DNA of 64,000 bases from Acidobacteriota bacterium (GTDB taxonomy: Bacteria; Acidobacteriota; Terriglobia; Terriglobales; Acidobacteriaceae), in assembly GCA_018268915.1 (NCBI GenBank), contig JAFDVQ010000011.1, positions 1 through 64,000 on the forward strand, written 5' to 3'. How positions within the stretch are numbered: position 1 is the first letter of the stretch; every line of letters begins with the position of its first letter. The position numbers were made by a program, and so were the translations under genes. Positions 50,339-58,278 of this stretch are shown here, piece after piece. Below the pieces are notes generated by a model, which saw only the letters and a list, made by a program, of their open reading frames with translations, did no database searches and was not told the DNA's origin.

Positions 50339-51148
50339 TCAGAAGCGATTTTTCTTCTCTTCCTTCTTTTTTCTCTTATCAGCGTCCGATCTCTCAACCG
50401 ATACCCTGGCGGCATAGGCCATATTGATGATCATCTTTTCCATCTTCGGCGTGAAGTCGCGTCGATCTGGAACATCCTGGGCAAAGCAGACTACCCAGTA
50501 GATCATTGCTGCGACATAGCCGCCAACTTGTACCCGGTCCAATTGGTGATAGGTCGTAACAGCCTCAAGCGTGGCTGTGCCAACATGCATCTTCCAGAGG
50601 GTAGCTGAGAGGCTGACCAGAGCATAGAACCCGAGCCCCGTGCCTATCTGAAGTTCCCGGTCGCGCCAGCTGAGTGAGAGTAATTGGCTGAATGCTGCCA
50701 AAGCCAAGAAGAAGACAATACGCAATGCAGAGGTGGCCACATCGACATGGACCTGTATCTGGCTCAGGTCATTTAACGCTGCGAACCCGGGAGTCTTCGC
50801 AAACGGCCAGATGATCCCCAGTGCTGCTGCTAGGATTCCAGCGACGCCGAACACGGTCCAGGATGGCAGTTTCGAGCGGATCGGGCTGAGAATCGACATC
50901 GACAGTTCTACCAGGACGCAGAACAGGAACAACGCGTCGACGATCTCTCCAATAACGAAGATCCTTTGCTGGATTGGAAGAGGATACCTGCTCTGGATGG
51001 GAAAGCTCGCGGCCGTGAGAACGACCAGAAAGATATTGTAGGAAAAGAAGAGGGGAAGCTTTTGATAAATCTTTCTGAAGATCAACAGACCAATAACAAT
51101 CGCCTGAGCGACTTCAGAGAATAGCGCGAGATTTGTGTCCAGGGTCAT
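50339..51148 (-). CDS. Polytopic membrane protein of unknown function
   Basis: A 269-residue protein with about seven hydrophobic helices: FSEVAQAIVIGLLIFRKIYQ, LPLFFSYNIFLVVLTAASFP, EIVDALFLFCVLVELSMSIL, WTVFGVAGILAAALGIIWPF, ALRIVFFLALAAFSQLLSLS, IGTGLGFYALVSLSATLWK and VGGYVAAMIYWVVCFAQD. The C-terminus is strongly basic (DKRKKKEEKKNRF) and cytosolic. The layout recalls the unnamed 7-TM proteins frequent in Acidobacteriota; no enzymatic motif is seen. AAAGG lies six bases before the ATG. It is downstream of, and on the same strand as, the repeat-protein gene. Confidence 0.8.
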   Translation of the reverse strand: MTLDTNLALFSEVAQAIVIGLLIFRKIYQKLPLFFSYNIFLVVLTAASFPIQSRYPLPIQQRIFVIGEIVDALFLFCVLVELSMSILSPIRSKLPSWTVFGVAGILAAALGIIWPFAKTPGFAALNDLSQIQVHVDVATSALRIVFFLALAAFSQLLSLSWRDRELQIGTGLGFYALVSLSATLWKMHVGTATLEAVTTYHQLDRVQVGGYVAAMIYWVVCFAQDVPDRRDFTPKMEKMIINMAYAARVSVERSDADKRKKKEEKKNRF

Positions 51149-51284
51149 CGTCTGCCTTTTATCGATACTTCATCGACAGAGGATCTGGATCAGAGTAACA
51201 GCCCCTGGTGCTGTAATCATTACGAAACTAAACGTTAGTCACCAGTTTCAAACGGGCCCCTTGAAACCGCGACGAATTTCGATC

Positions 51285-51899
51285 CTAAGCAGTCAGTCTT
51301 AGAACCGGAGTGGGCGACACTATCGTTGGAATACCTCTCAGGACCGGAGTAGGCGACACGATCGTCGGAATGCCCCTTAGAACCGGAGTAGGCGAAACAA
51401 TAGTAGGTATGCCAGCCATTCTCAGGACTGGGGTGGGCGACACGATGGTCGGGATTCCCCTCAGAACTGGAGTCGGCGAGACAATCGTCGGGATGCCCCT
51501 TAGGACCGGAGTAGGCGAAACGATAGTAGGAATGCCTGCCATTCTCAGGACTGGGGTGGGCGACACGATGGTCGGGATTCCCCTCAGGACTGGAGTCGGC
51601 GAGACAATCGTCGGAATGCCCCTTAGGACCGGAGTCGGCGAAACAATAGTCGGAATCCCAGCCAGCCTCAGAACGGGCGTCGGCGAGACGATGGTAGGAA
51701 TACCAGCTAACCTCAGGACCGGAGTAGGCGAGACGATGGTAGGAATGCCGGCCAATTTCAGGACGGGAGTAGGCGAAACAATGGTCGGGATCGCTGATTT
51801 TGCAACAGGATGCGTGGAAGGCGCCGCTACCGCGTTAACTGCGGACAGAGCAAGAGCCGAACCAAGAGCCACGCATGAAACTTTCACCCATGAGCGCAT
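51285..51899 (-). CDS. Secreted protein of twelve tandem GIPTIVSPTPVLR repeats
   Basis: A 204-residue protein. The ATG at 51899 is chosen over the TTG at 51914 because GAGGA lies eight bases upstream. Residues 1-26 form a Sec signal peptide (MRSWVKVSCVALGSALALSA, cleavage near AVAA). After a ten-residue spacer the rest is twelve copies of A/G-I-P-T-I-V-S-P-T-P-V-L-K/R; some copies carry LA or MA after the Arg/Lys, and the last ends RLTA. Copies 4-6, 7-9 and 10-12 form a higher-order three-unit block. Apart from the first A and K, the 13-residue units are identical. There is no Cys, Asp or Glu in the units. Function unknown: it could be a structural repeat or the precursor of short peptides released at Arg. 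Confidence 0.8.
   Translation of the reverse strand: MRSWVKVSCVALGSALALSAVNAVAAPSTHPVAKSAIPTIVSPTPVLKLAGIPTIVSPTPVLRLAGIPTIVSPTPVLRLAGIPTIVSPTPVLRGIPTIVSPTPVLRGIPTIVSPTPVLRMAGIPTIVSPTPVLRGIPTIVSPTPVLRGIPTIVSPTPVLRMAGIPTIVSPTPVLRGIPTIVSPTPVLRGIPTIVSPTPVLRLTA
51288..51794. repeat. Coding tandem repeat, 39-45 bp unit, 12 copies
   Basis: The DNA under the secreted repeat protein consists of twelve units of 39 or 45 bp, in higher-order blocks of 123 bp (39+39+45). Adjacent units differ at the DNA level mainly in third codon positions: the two units nearest 51288 differ at six bases and all six are synonymous. Both strands are open across it, a consequence of the repeat. Confidence 0.9.
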
Positions 51900-51978
51900 T
51901 TGGATATTCCTCAACTGGAAGAACGGAAACCTGCTCGAAGACTAACTGAAAGATGGATGTTCGGTACAACAAAAGTAC

Positions 51979-52082
51979 TGAAGTTACTTCAAAAAAAGTT
52001 AAGATATCGTTTTCTTGTACTGCAATGTGGTAAATGGCATGAAACGCTGCCAATAACGTCACGTTACCCTCTTGACGTCAAG
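51979..52082. promoter_or_regulatory. Operator-like palindromes between the repeat-protein and ATP-grasp-like genes
   Basis: TGAAGT-T-ACTTCA at 51979-51991 and the perfect 12-bp palindrome CTTGACGTCAAG at 52071-52082 lie in the 250-bp region shared by two divergent genes. The stretch is AT-richer than its neighbours. TTGACG within the second palindrome and TACAAT at 52099-52104 resemble promoter hexamers, but with a 21-bp spacer. Regulatory use is inferred. Confidence 0.4.
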
Positions 52083-52151
52083 GCCCCTCTTGTTGGGTAC
52101 AATTCTCACCAATCAGAGACGTTTGGCAGTCACCACCCGAGGTTCCCACCC

Positions 52152-53414
52152 TTGATTCCCGAGTTCCGCAGGCAATTCAATGCGAGTTTTACGTCCGATG
52201 GCTACCGCCGGCTCATTGCGCTTCTGGAAGAGCGATGTGCAGGTCCGGTTAGGTTTCGGGTAGCCGAGACGCCAATCTTTGTCCACCGCCGAGTTCTCGA
52301 CGAGATGGCTGACCTAGGTGCAGCCATGGCTCAGAACCTGATCGATGATCAGAATTACCTTGATGGCGCGCGCCGAGCCATTCCGACTGGATTTGACGTG
52401 GCTGGCCAGACTGCACGGCCTCACTTCCTCACCGCAGATTTCGCGCTCATCCGCGCTGCATCGGGAGAACTGGTCCCGCGGCTGGTTGAATTACAGGCCT
52501 TTCCGTCTGTTTTCGCCTATCAGGTAGAGCTTTGTCGCGCCTACCGCGACGTTTTTGACTTGCCCCCGTCGCTGGGTGTCTTTCTTGGCGGCCTTGACGA
52601 GGCATCCTATTGGGATCTGTTGAGGAAAACGATCGTCGGCTACCACGATCCCGAGAACGTTGTGCTCACGGAGGTGGATCCGCTCAATCAAAAGACTTTC
52701 CCAGATTTTGAACTGACTCGACGGCGCCTCGGCATCGCGGTTGTCGACATCGCAGAGCTCGAGCCAGAGGGAAACAACCTGTACTACCGCGACGTTGCGG
52801 GTCGGCGCATCCCCGTCCGTTGCATCTATAACCGTGCGATTGCAGATGAGTTGATTTCGCGAAATGTCCGGTTACCCTTCGATCTGTCGCTACCGTGGAA
52901 TGTGGAGTGGGCAGGGCACCCGAATTGGTATTTCCTGATTAGTAAATATTCGGTGCCGTATTTAGCCCGCTCCGGAATGTTTCCGGAGGTTCCAACAGCC
53001 TGTTTTGTGGATGAGTTTCTGGAGGGGGGTGGAAGTGAGTTTCTGGCATCGCGCGGGGTCGATCTGCCGGATCCTTCCAGTCCCGCCCCCACCTATCAGA
53101 ATCTGCTGTTGAAGCCCTTGTTTTCATTTGCTGGGAAGGGCATCGAATTTTCACCCTCCAGGGCCCGTTTGGAAGCTCTAGGGCTGGAAGACCGAAGGAG
53201 GCACATCCTGCAGCAGAGGATGCACTTCGAGCCGACTATCGACACTCCATTCGGGCTGACTCAGGCTGAGATACGCATCTTGTATCTGTGGCCAGATGGA
53301 GGGAGCCTTACTCCCACGATCTCGCTCGTTAGACTTGGGCGTGGAAAGATGATGGGAGTTGATCACAATAAAAACCAGGAATGGGTGGGTGGCTCGGGGG
53401 CTTTTTATGTATGA
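52152..53414 (+). CDS. ATP-grasp-like protein of unknown function
   Basis: About 420 residues from a TTG at 52152 that has GAGG nine bases upstream; upstream in-frame starts at 51900 and 51957 give a poorly conserved N-terminus and run through the promoter region. Segments such as PEFRRQFNASFTSDGYRRLI, RFRVAETPIFVHRRVLDEMA, LVPRLVELQAFPSVFAYQVE and RRIPVRCIYNRAIADELISR recall a conserved family of hypothetical proteins. YQNLLLKPLFSFAGKGIEFS, RHILQQRMHFEP and TQAEIRILYLWPDGG resemble the lysine-GxG loop and closing acidic region of ATP-grasp enzymes. The substrate is unknown. It is divergent from the secreted repeat gene. Confidence 0.6.
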   Translation: MIPEFRRQFNASFTSDGYRRLIALLEERCAGPVRFRVAETPIFVHRRVLDEMADLGAAMAQNLIDDQNYLDGARRAIPTGFDVAGQTARPHFLTADFALIRAASGELVPRLVELQAFPSVFAYQVELCRAYRDVFDLPPSLGVFLGGLDEASYWDLLRKTIVGYHDPENVVLTEVDPLNQKTFPDFELTRRRLGIAVVDIAELEPEGNNLYYRDVAGRRIPVRCIYNRAIADELISRNVRLPFDLSLPWNVEWAGHPNWYFLISKYSVPYLARSGMFPEVPTACFVDEFLEGGGSEFLASRGVDLPDPSSPAPTYQNLLLKPLFSFAGKGIEFSPSRARLEALGLEDRRRHILQQRMHFEPTIDTPFGLTQAEIRILYLWPDGGSLTPTISLVRLGRGKMMGVDHNKNQEWVGGSGAFYV

Positions 53415-53577
53415 TTGCCAGACGCAGTCCAGTGGTTTTCTCTGCTCGCCTTCTGATGCCTCCTCCCCTCGACAGAGTTACCTATCCGATTACCACTTTT
53501 AAACTTTCGTGCTCTAGGTTCTGCTGTCAAAGATGTATACATTCAGCAGTGGTAGATAAAGCGGAAAAGGAAATCGC

Positions 53578-53946
53578 ATGATGGAGATATCCAAGACGAC
53601 GCCTCCCGAGGAACAGGAAGCAGCAGGCCGCGGAACTTTTCTGAAAGAAGTTCGTTGCGCAGTTCGCTTTCCGCTTTCCCTCCCGGTTGAACTCACCGAG
53701 GACAAAGCTCACGAAACTCCCGCTGTCACGCGCAACGTTTCAGCCAACGGAGTGCTGCTGGAACTCAGCGGTCCGATTGATGTGGGAGAAGAACTTGACT
53801 TCCATTTGAGGATGCCCGGAAGTGTGCTGGGCACTCCCCAGGATGTGTTAGTTCACTGTCGTGGACGTGTGGTACGCTGCTCCTTAAGCCAAAGTCATTA
53901 TCAGGCTGCTGCCACGATAGATGAGTATCAGTTCGTGGAGCAGTAA
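53578..53946 (+). CDS. PilZ-domain protein
   Basis: A 122-residue protein. PilZ domains bind cyclic-di-GMP. CAVRFPLSLPVELTEDK near residues 26-42 supplies the basic stretch and ETPAVTRNVSANGVLLELSG PIDVGEELDFHLRMP the N-x-S-x-x-G motif (here NVSANG), followed by VHCRGRVVRCSLSQSHYQAA ATI. The RxxxR motif is reduced to a single Arg (AVRF), so nucleotide binding is uncertain. AAAAGGAA precedes the ATGATG start. A response-regulator gene starts 32 bp later on the same strand, so the two are probably cotranscribed. Confidence 0.85.
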   Translation: MMEISKTTPPEEQEAAGRGTFLKEVRCAVRFPLSLPVELTEDKAHETPAVTRNVSANGVLLELSGPIDVGEELDFHLRMPGSVLGTPQDVLVHCRGRVVRCSLSQSHYQAAATIDEYQFVEQ

Positions 53947-53978
53947 GGCTTGATAAGACGGCTGTGTAGCGGCCATCT

Positions 53979-54725
53979 ATGGAAATTCTTGACGAAACAA
54001 ACGACGGCGAAGTTCTGGACGCACCAGTAAAGCCAGGGACAGTCCGCATCATCCTTGCGGACTCCCAAGCTATCTACCGGGTCGGAATCCGCAAGATTTT
54101 TGCGCTTGAAGACGATGTACGTGTAGTGGCTCAGGCGGACTCTCTGGATAACCTGCGTTCAGCTCTCGAGCGCCATCCTGCCGATGTAGTTCTTCTTGAG
54201 GGCGGGCTCCTAACCGGACAGCCAAATGCCATACCCGACCTTCTTCGTGTTGCCCCGGACGTGAAGCTGATCGTACAAGCTCTCGGAAGCGACGAAGCGC
54301 AAACTGTTGAACTTTACCGCCGTGGTGTTCGCGGCATCATATCGCGCTCGATTTCTCCCGACTTGCTGGTGCGTTGCGTTCGTCGCATCGCCACCGGTGA
54401 AACCTGGATCGATAACCAGGCGGTGAACTGGGTCATTGAAGCCTATCGCGCACAGGCGGCCGCATTGGTCAGCCCCCGCACGCAGCCCCGGCTCTCGCCA
54501 AAAGAGACCGCGATCATCACCTGCATTACGCAGGGCAAGCGCAACAAGGAAATCGCGTTTCAGCTTGGTACAACCGAGCAGGTTATCAAAAACTACCTTC
54601 GCAAGATTTACGATAAGCTCGGAGTGTCTGATCGGCTTGAGCTTGCGCTCTACTGCCTCCACAACAAGATCATCAAGTCCGACGCGGACGAAGTTGTCGT
54701 GGCGCAGAAGATCGTCAGCCGCTGA
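53979..54725 (+). CDS. NarL/FixJ-type regulator with degenerate receiver domain
   Basis: A 248-residue protein. Residues 20-140 have the receiver fold (VRIILADSQAIYRVGIRKIF, VAQADSLDNLRSALERHPAD VVLLEGGLL, VKLIVQALGSDEAQTVELYR RGVRGIISRSISPD). The phospho-acceptor Asp is replaced by Glu74 in VVLLEGGLL, and the conserved Lys near position 122 by Ser. The acidic pair at the N-terminus is only partly kept. The LuxR-type HTH at about 168-230 is intact: LSPKETAIITCITQGKRNKE IAFQLGTTEQVIKNYLRKIY DKLGVSDRLELALYCLHN. It may be constitutively active or respond to other signals. A strong terminator follows. Confidence 0.9.
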   Translation: MEILDETNDGEVLDAPVKPGTVRIILADSQAIYRVGIRKIFALEDDVRVVAQADSLDNLRSALERHPADVVLLEGGLLTGQPNAIPDLLRVAPDVKLIVQALGSDEAQTVELYRRGVRGIISRSISPDLLVRCVRRIATGETWIDNQAVNWVIEAYRAQAAALVSPRTQPRLSPKETAIITCITQGKRNKEIAFQLGTTEQVIKNYLRKIYDKLGVSDRLELALYCLHNKIIKSDADEVVVAQKIVSR

Positions 54726-54744
54726 TCGAACCTGGTCCAAAAAA

Positions 54745-54779
54745 TCGGCGCTGCCTAACGGCGGCGCCGAAGCTTTTTT
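54745..54779 (+). terminator. Rho-independent terminator
   Basis: TCGGCGC at 54745-54751 pairs with GCGCCGA at 54764-54770, followed by AGC and six T. It lies 20 bp after the regulator stop and before the convergent MarR gene. Confidence 0.85.
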
Positions 54780-54792
54780 GGGAAGACCCGGT

Positions 54793-55308
54793 TCACTTAA
54801 CTTCGCAGAGTTCTCCATCGCAGCCCACTCGGGGCTGCGTGTCCACGCAGTTCTTGCGCGCCAACTCCAGCAGGCGGATGAACTCATTCAGCTGCCTGCG
54901 GTCGAGGTGCCCCAGAAGCTCGACTGGAATCTGCGTGATTTCTGGATCAACCTTACTTAGTAGTTCCAGACCTGAGGGGCTGATCTGTGTCCAGACCACG
55001 CGGCGGTCCTTTTTGTCTCGCTGCTGGCGAATGAGCTTCTGCGCCTTCATTCGCGCCAGAAGACGCGTTATGTCCGGCACCGCTGTAATCATGCGTTCGC
55101 CCACTTCGGAGCAGGTAAGCCCCTGAGGCTGCGCGCCTCGCAGAATACGCAGAACGTTGTACTGAGTCGGCGTGATGCCCCAGTGCCGCGTTCTGCGTAC
55201 AAATGCACGCTGCAGACAGTCTGAAGTTCTCAACACATTCAGCAGCGCTTCCTCCTCCACGCTTGCAAAGGGCCGCTGCTGTGCGATCTCCTGCTTCAAA
55301 CCCGCCAT
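54793..55308 (-). CDS. MarR-family transcriptional regulator
   Basis: A 171-residue winged-helix regulator. VLRTSDCLQRAFVRRTRHWG ITPTQYNVLRILRGAQPQGL TCSEVGERMITAVPDITRLL ARMKAQKLIRQQRDKKDRRV VWTQISPSGLELLSKVDPEI is the MarR fold with its DNA-contacting DxRxxxV-type wing (DKKDRRVVWTQIS). The C-terminal helices mediate dimerisation. It may respond to phenolic compounds. GGGAG lies about eight bases before the ATG. A YceI gene lies 61 bp upstream on the same strand and is a likely regulated partner. Confidence 0.9.
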   Translation of the reverse strand: MAGLKQEIAQQRPFASVEEEALLNVLRTSDCLQRAFVRRTRHWGITPTQYNVLRILRGAQPQGLTCSEVGERMITAVPDITRLLARMKAQKLIRQQRDKKDRRVVWTQISPSGLELLSKVDPEITQIPVELLGHLDRRQLNEFIRLLELARKNCVDTQPRVGCDGELCEVK

Positions 55309-55369
55309 TCATTAGCTCCCTGTGAGCCCAGACGATGCCGGCCCGAGCTGAATGCGCAGGCCGCCACTA

Positions 55370-55942
55370 CTACTGTTTCACAACATCCAGCTCGATGCTC
55401 AACTGCACATCGTCACCCACGACGGCCGACGGCATCTTCGCTCCGATACCAAATGCTGTGCGGCTGATTGTGGTGGTAGCCGAGAATCCCGCGTGCGTCT
55501 TGCCGCCCATGCCGGGCGCCGGGCCCATTGGACCCTCAACCTGAAGCGTCACTGGTTTTGTCACTCCGTGCAGTGTCAGGTTTCCCTGGACGGTCAGACC
55601 CTTGTCGGCTTTGGCTACGCTGGTGCTCGTGAAGGTTGCGGTAGGGAACTGCGCTGTATCGAAAAGGTTGGGGCTCTTCAGATCGTTGTCGCGCGGGGCG
55701 ACGCCCGTATCTACCGATGCCACGTCTATGGTCATCTTCACGCTGGACTTCGTGATGTCCGCTTCATTCCAGGCAATCGAGCCGTCGGAGATCCCGAACC
55801 GCCCGTGCACCTTCGAAATACTCATGTGGAGGATTGTGAAATCCACTTCGCTATGCGCTTTGTCCGGTGCCCAGGTGGAGGTCTGGGCGGTCATCGGAAC
55901 CGTCATCGCCAGAACGCCGAGTGCCAATATCAATCGCCTCAT
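55370..55942 (-). CDS. YceI-family periplasmic protein
   Basis: A 190-residue protein with the lipocalin-like YceI fold, which binds isoprenoid-type lipids. The ATG at 55942 follows AAAGGA by eight bases and opens a signal peptide (MRRLILALGVLAMTVPMTAQ). WAPDKAHSEVDFTILHMSIS KVHGRFGISDGSIAWNEAD, TAQFPTATFTSTSVAKADKG LTVQGNLTLHGVTKPVTLQV and FSATTTISRTAFGIGAKMPS AVVGDDVQLSIELDV are family motifs. It is likely cotranscribed with, or controlled by, the MarR gene 61 bp downstream on the same strand. Confidence 0.92.
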   Translation of the reverse strand: MRRLILALGVLAMTVPMTAQTSTWAPDKAHSEVDFTILHMSISKVHGRFGISDGSIAWNEADITKSSVKMTIDVASVDTGVAPRDNDLKSPNLFDTAQFPTATFTSTSVAKADKGLTVQGNLTLHGVTKPVTLQVEGPMGPAPGMGGKTHAGFSATTTISRTAFGIGAKMPSAVVGDDVQLSIELDVVKQ

Positions 55943-56170
55943 TCGTCGTATCCTTTCGAAGCCGAGCGACAAAGCGCCGGCAGATGCATATTGCCGTTGT
56001 TGCATCTTCGTCAGCAGAGAGTCATATCGAAGATGGGCGCCGCGAAGAACTCCAGCGCCGGGAAGCCGCAGGTTTGTGTTTCTAATGGACGCGCCACGTG
56101 CATTATTCGTTTCAACAAATATATTCTGTACCGCTCCGAAGCTCTGTCAATCCCGATGTGACTGTCTGTT

Positions 56171-57421
56171 ATGCTCCGGCTCATGGCCTTTGTCCACGAT
56201 TTCCGGCGTCTTAGCCCCTCTCAGCGGCACACCTTCATCGCCGCCTTTCTGGGCTGGACCCTCGACAGTCTTGACTTCTTCCTCCTGATATTTTGCGTCA
56301 AGGCCATTTCTTCTGATTTCCATGCGAAACCGTCCGATGTTCTCAGTGCCGTTTTTCTCACACAAGCTTTCCGTCCCGTGGGAGCCCTGCTCTTTGGCGT
56401 TCTGGCTGATCGTTATGGCCGCCGCCCCATACTGATGTTCAATATCCTCAGCTTCTCCGTGATCGAGCTTGCATGCGCTTTCGCACCCTCGCTTAGCATG
56501 CTCCTCATCCTTCGCGCTCTTTTCGGAATCGCTATGGGGGGCGAGTGGGGCGTCGGCGCCGCGCTCGCTTTCGAGACGTTACCAACCGAGGGACGCGGCA
56601 CCTTCTCCGGGATCCTGCAGGAGGGCTACGCATTCGGATCTATCCTCGCCTCAGCCGCTTTCGCGCTTTTCTTCCATTCCATCGGATGGCGTGGCCTGTT
56701 CATTCTCGGAGCATCGCCTGCATTGCTTGTTTTCTACGTCCAGGCGCGCGTTAAAGAGTCGCCTGTCTGGCTCGCCTCCGAACACAAGCGGCGGGCGAAT
56801 CCTCAGCGCGAATCTTTCTATGGCAGGGTCAGTATGCTTAAGTCCTTCCTGCCGACCTTCTTCTTTCTAGTACTCCTCATGACCGCATTCATGTCCTTCT
56901 CGCATGGCACACAGGACGTCTATCCCACCTTCCTCGAAGTCCAGATGAAGCTTTCACCACGACTCGTCGGCACCATTGGTGTCATTTATGGATTTGCACA
57001 GATTGCTGGCGGATTTGTATTCGGCACGCTCTCAGAACGATGGGGACGTAAGCGCGCCATCATTGCTGCGGCGCTACTCTCGCTTCTCGCGATCCCGGCA
57101 TGGGCCTACGGACGCTCAACCCTCACTCTCGCGATCGGAGCCGTGGTGATGCAGTTTATGGTGCAGGGGGCATGGGGTGTCGTTCCCGCATATCTTGCCG
57201 AACTGACTCCCGCACCGGTCCGAGCTACAGCGCCCGGGCTGGCCTACCAGCTCGGGGGACTGGTCACCTCGTGGAACGCAAAGGCGCAGGCTCTCGCTGC
57301 AGAGAGGTGGGGAAGCTACAATCACGTTCTCGCGATCACGGTGATCATTGTTGCGCTATCGCTTGCGCTGCTCGCTTCGCTGGGGCATGAGGTCAGAGGC
57401 AAAGACATGACGGCAGACTGA
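56171..57421 (+). CDS. MFS transporter, sugar/organic-acid type (SHS-like)
   Basis: A 416-residue, twelve-helix transporter. FIAAFLGWTLDSLDFFLLIF and the loop motif GVLADRYGRRPILMFNILSF S place it in the major facilitator superfamily. RALFGIAMGGEWGVGAALAF ETLP is typical of the sialate/lactate:H+ symporter (SHS) branch and the related metabolite:H+ branch. FGTLSERWGRKRAIIAAALL is the repeated second-half motif. The substrate is probably a carboxylic acid or sugar acid, but is not fixed by sequence. No ribosome site is clear before the ATG at 56171; an ATG at 56183 is an alternative. It is a single gene. Confidence 0.88.
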   Translation: MLRLMAFVHDFRRLSPSQRHTFIAAFLGWTLDSLDFFLLIFCVKAISSDFHAKPSDVLSAVFLTQAFRPVGALLFGVLADRYGRRPILMFNILSFSVIELACAFAPSLSMLLILRALFGIAMGGEWGVGAALAFETLPTEGRGTFSGILQEGYAFGSILASAAFALFFHSIGWRGLFILGASPALLVFYVQARVKESPVWLASEHKRRANPQRESFYGRVSMLKSFLPTFFFLVLLMTAFMSFSHGTQDVYPTFLEVQMKLSPRLVGTIGVIYGFAQIAGGFVFGTLSERWGRKRAIIAAALLSLLAIPAWAYGRSTLTLAIGAVVMQFMVQGAWGVVPAYLAELTPAPVRATAPGLAYQLGGLVTSWNAKAQALAAERWGSYNHVLAITVIIVALSLALLASLGHEVRGKDMTAD

Positions 57422-57580
57422 CAAACCTTCCTGCTCTCTGACACGCCGCTAATGTTTTTCTGCGGGTGCATCGTGGACAAACAGAAGAGCCGAAATACAA
57501 CTGCGGGTGTTTCGAATGTGCTTCGCTCCGCTCAACATGACAGTCTCTCTTGCGAGTCAAAGGCTTATGTTTCGGAGTTG

Positions 57581-58192
57581 CTAACGTCCATACTGCGCGG
57601 TTAGTTCGCCCTTCGCCAGAACGTGTCCCTTCATCGCTGCTTCCAGGTGATCGCGTGGGGCGCCTGCCTGTAAGTCAGCTTCCGTGTCCAGTGCATAGAG
57701 GGTGAAGACGTAGTGGTGAGGCTTTCCCGCGGGAGGGCACGGACCGCCATAACCAACCTTGTCGAAATCAGTTTTGCCCTGGCGGCCGCCGTGCGCAAGC
57801 TGCCCCTGTTTGGGAACACCTTCCGGCAATCCGTTGCTGTTGGGGGGCAGGTTGAATAGAACCCAGTGCGTGAACGTTCCGCCCGGGGCATCGGGATCGG
57901 TCACGATCAGCGCCAGGCTCTTCGCATCAGCAGGTGGATGAGTCCACGTTAGTGCCGGAGACTTATCCTCTCCGTCGCACGTGAACTGCTTCGAAATCAT
58001 GCCGTCCTTCAGGCTCTCGCTCGACAACGTCAGCATTGCTTCCGAAGCTGCGGCGATAGCCTGCTCGTGATGGCGGCAGCTCGCGAGAAACGGAACGGCG
58101 AGCAACAGAGCCAGCAGCAGAAGAATGCGCCATAAAAATCCCGCGGAAATATGAATGTGCTTGAAGGGGAGAATCGGTTCGTAGAGATGCAT
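57581..58192 (-). CDS. YbhB/YbcL-type (PEBP) lipoprotein
   Basis: A 203-residue protein. The start at 58192 follows GGAGGG by nine bases and gives a long leader with a lipobox near LASC (ILLLLALLLAVPFLASCRHH). The phosphatidylethanolamine-binding domain shows LSSESLKDGMISKQFTCDGE DKSPALTWTHPPADAKSLAL IVTDPDAPGGTFTHWVLFNL PPNSNGLPEGV, then KVGYGGPCPPAGKPHHYVFT LYALD. These are the CDGE, DPDAP and GPCPP motifs of the bacterial Raf-kinase-inhibitor-like family. The ligand is unknown. Lipidation would place it in the periplasm, whereas E. coli YbhB is cytosolic. Confidence 0.88.
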   Translation of the reverse strand: MHLYEPILPFKHIHISAGFLWRILLLLALLLAVPFLASCRHHEQAIAAASEAMLTLSSESLKDGMISKQFTCDGEDKSPALTWTHPPADAKSLALIVTDPDAPGGTFTHWVLFNLPPNSNGLPEGVPKQGQLAHGGRQGKTDFDKVGYGGPCPPAGKPHHYVFTLYALDTEADLQAGAPRDHLEAAMKGHVLAKGELTAQYGR

Positions 58193-58278
58193 ATGAGCCA
58201 ACCCTCCTTTCGCTTTCTTGCGGCGAATCGCCGGACTCGGCACAAGTATAGCGCCCTTGCCACAGCCTTGGGTGCAAG

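Noticed and set aside
50202..50417. Plus-strand frame overlapping the end of the 7-TM protein gene
   Set aside because: It lies antisense to the Lys-rich tail, giving an artificial Phe/Ser-rich protein.
51310..51945. Plus-strand open frame of about 210 codons through the repeat protein
   Set aside because: It is the antisense of the tandem repeat; it has no ribosome site or signal peptide, and the minus-strand frame has both.
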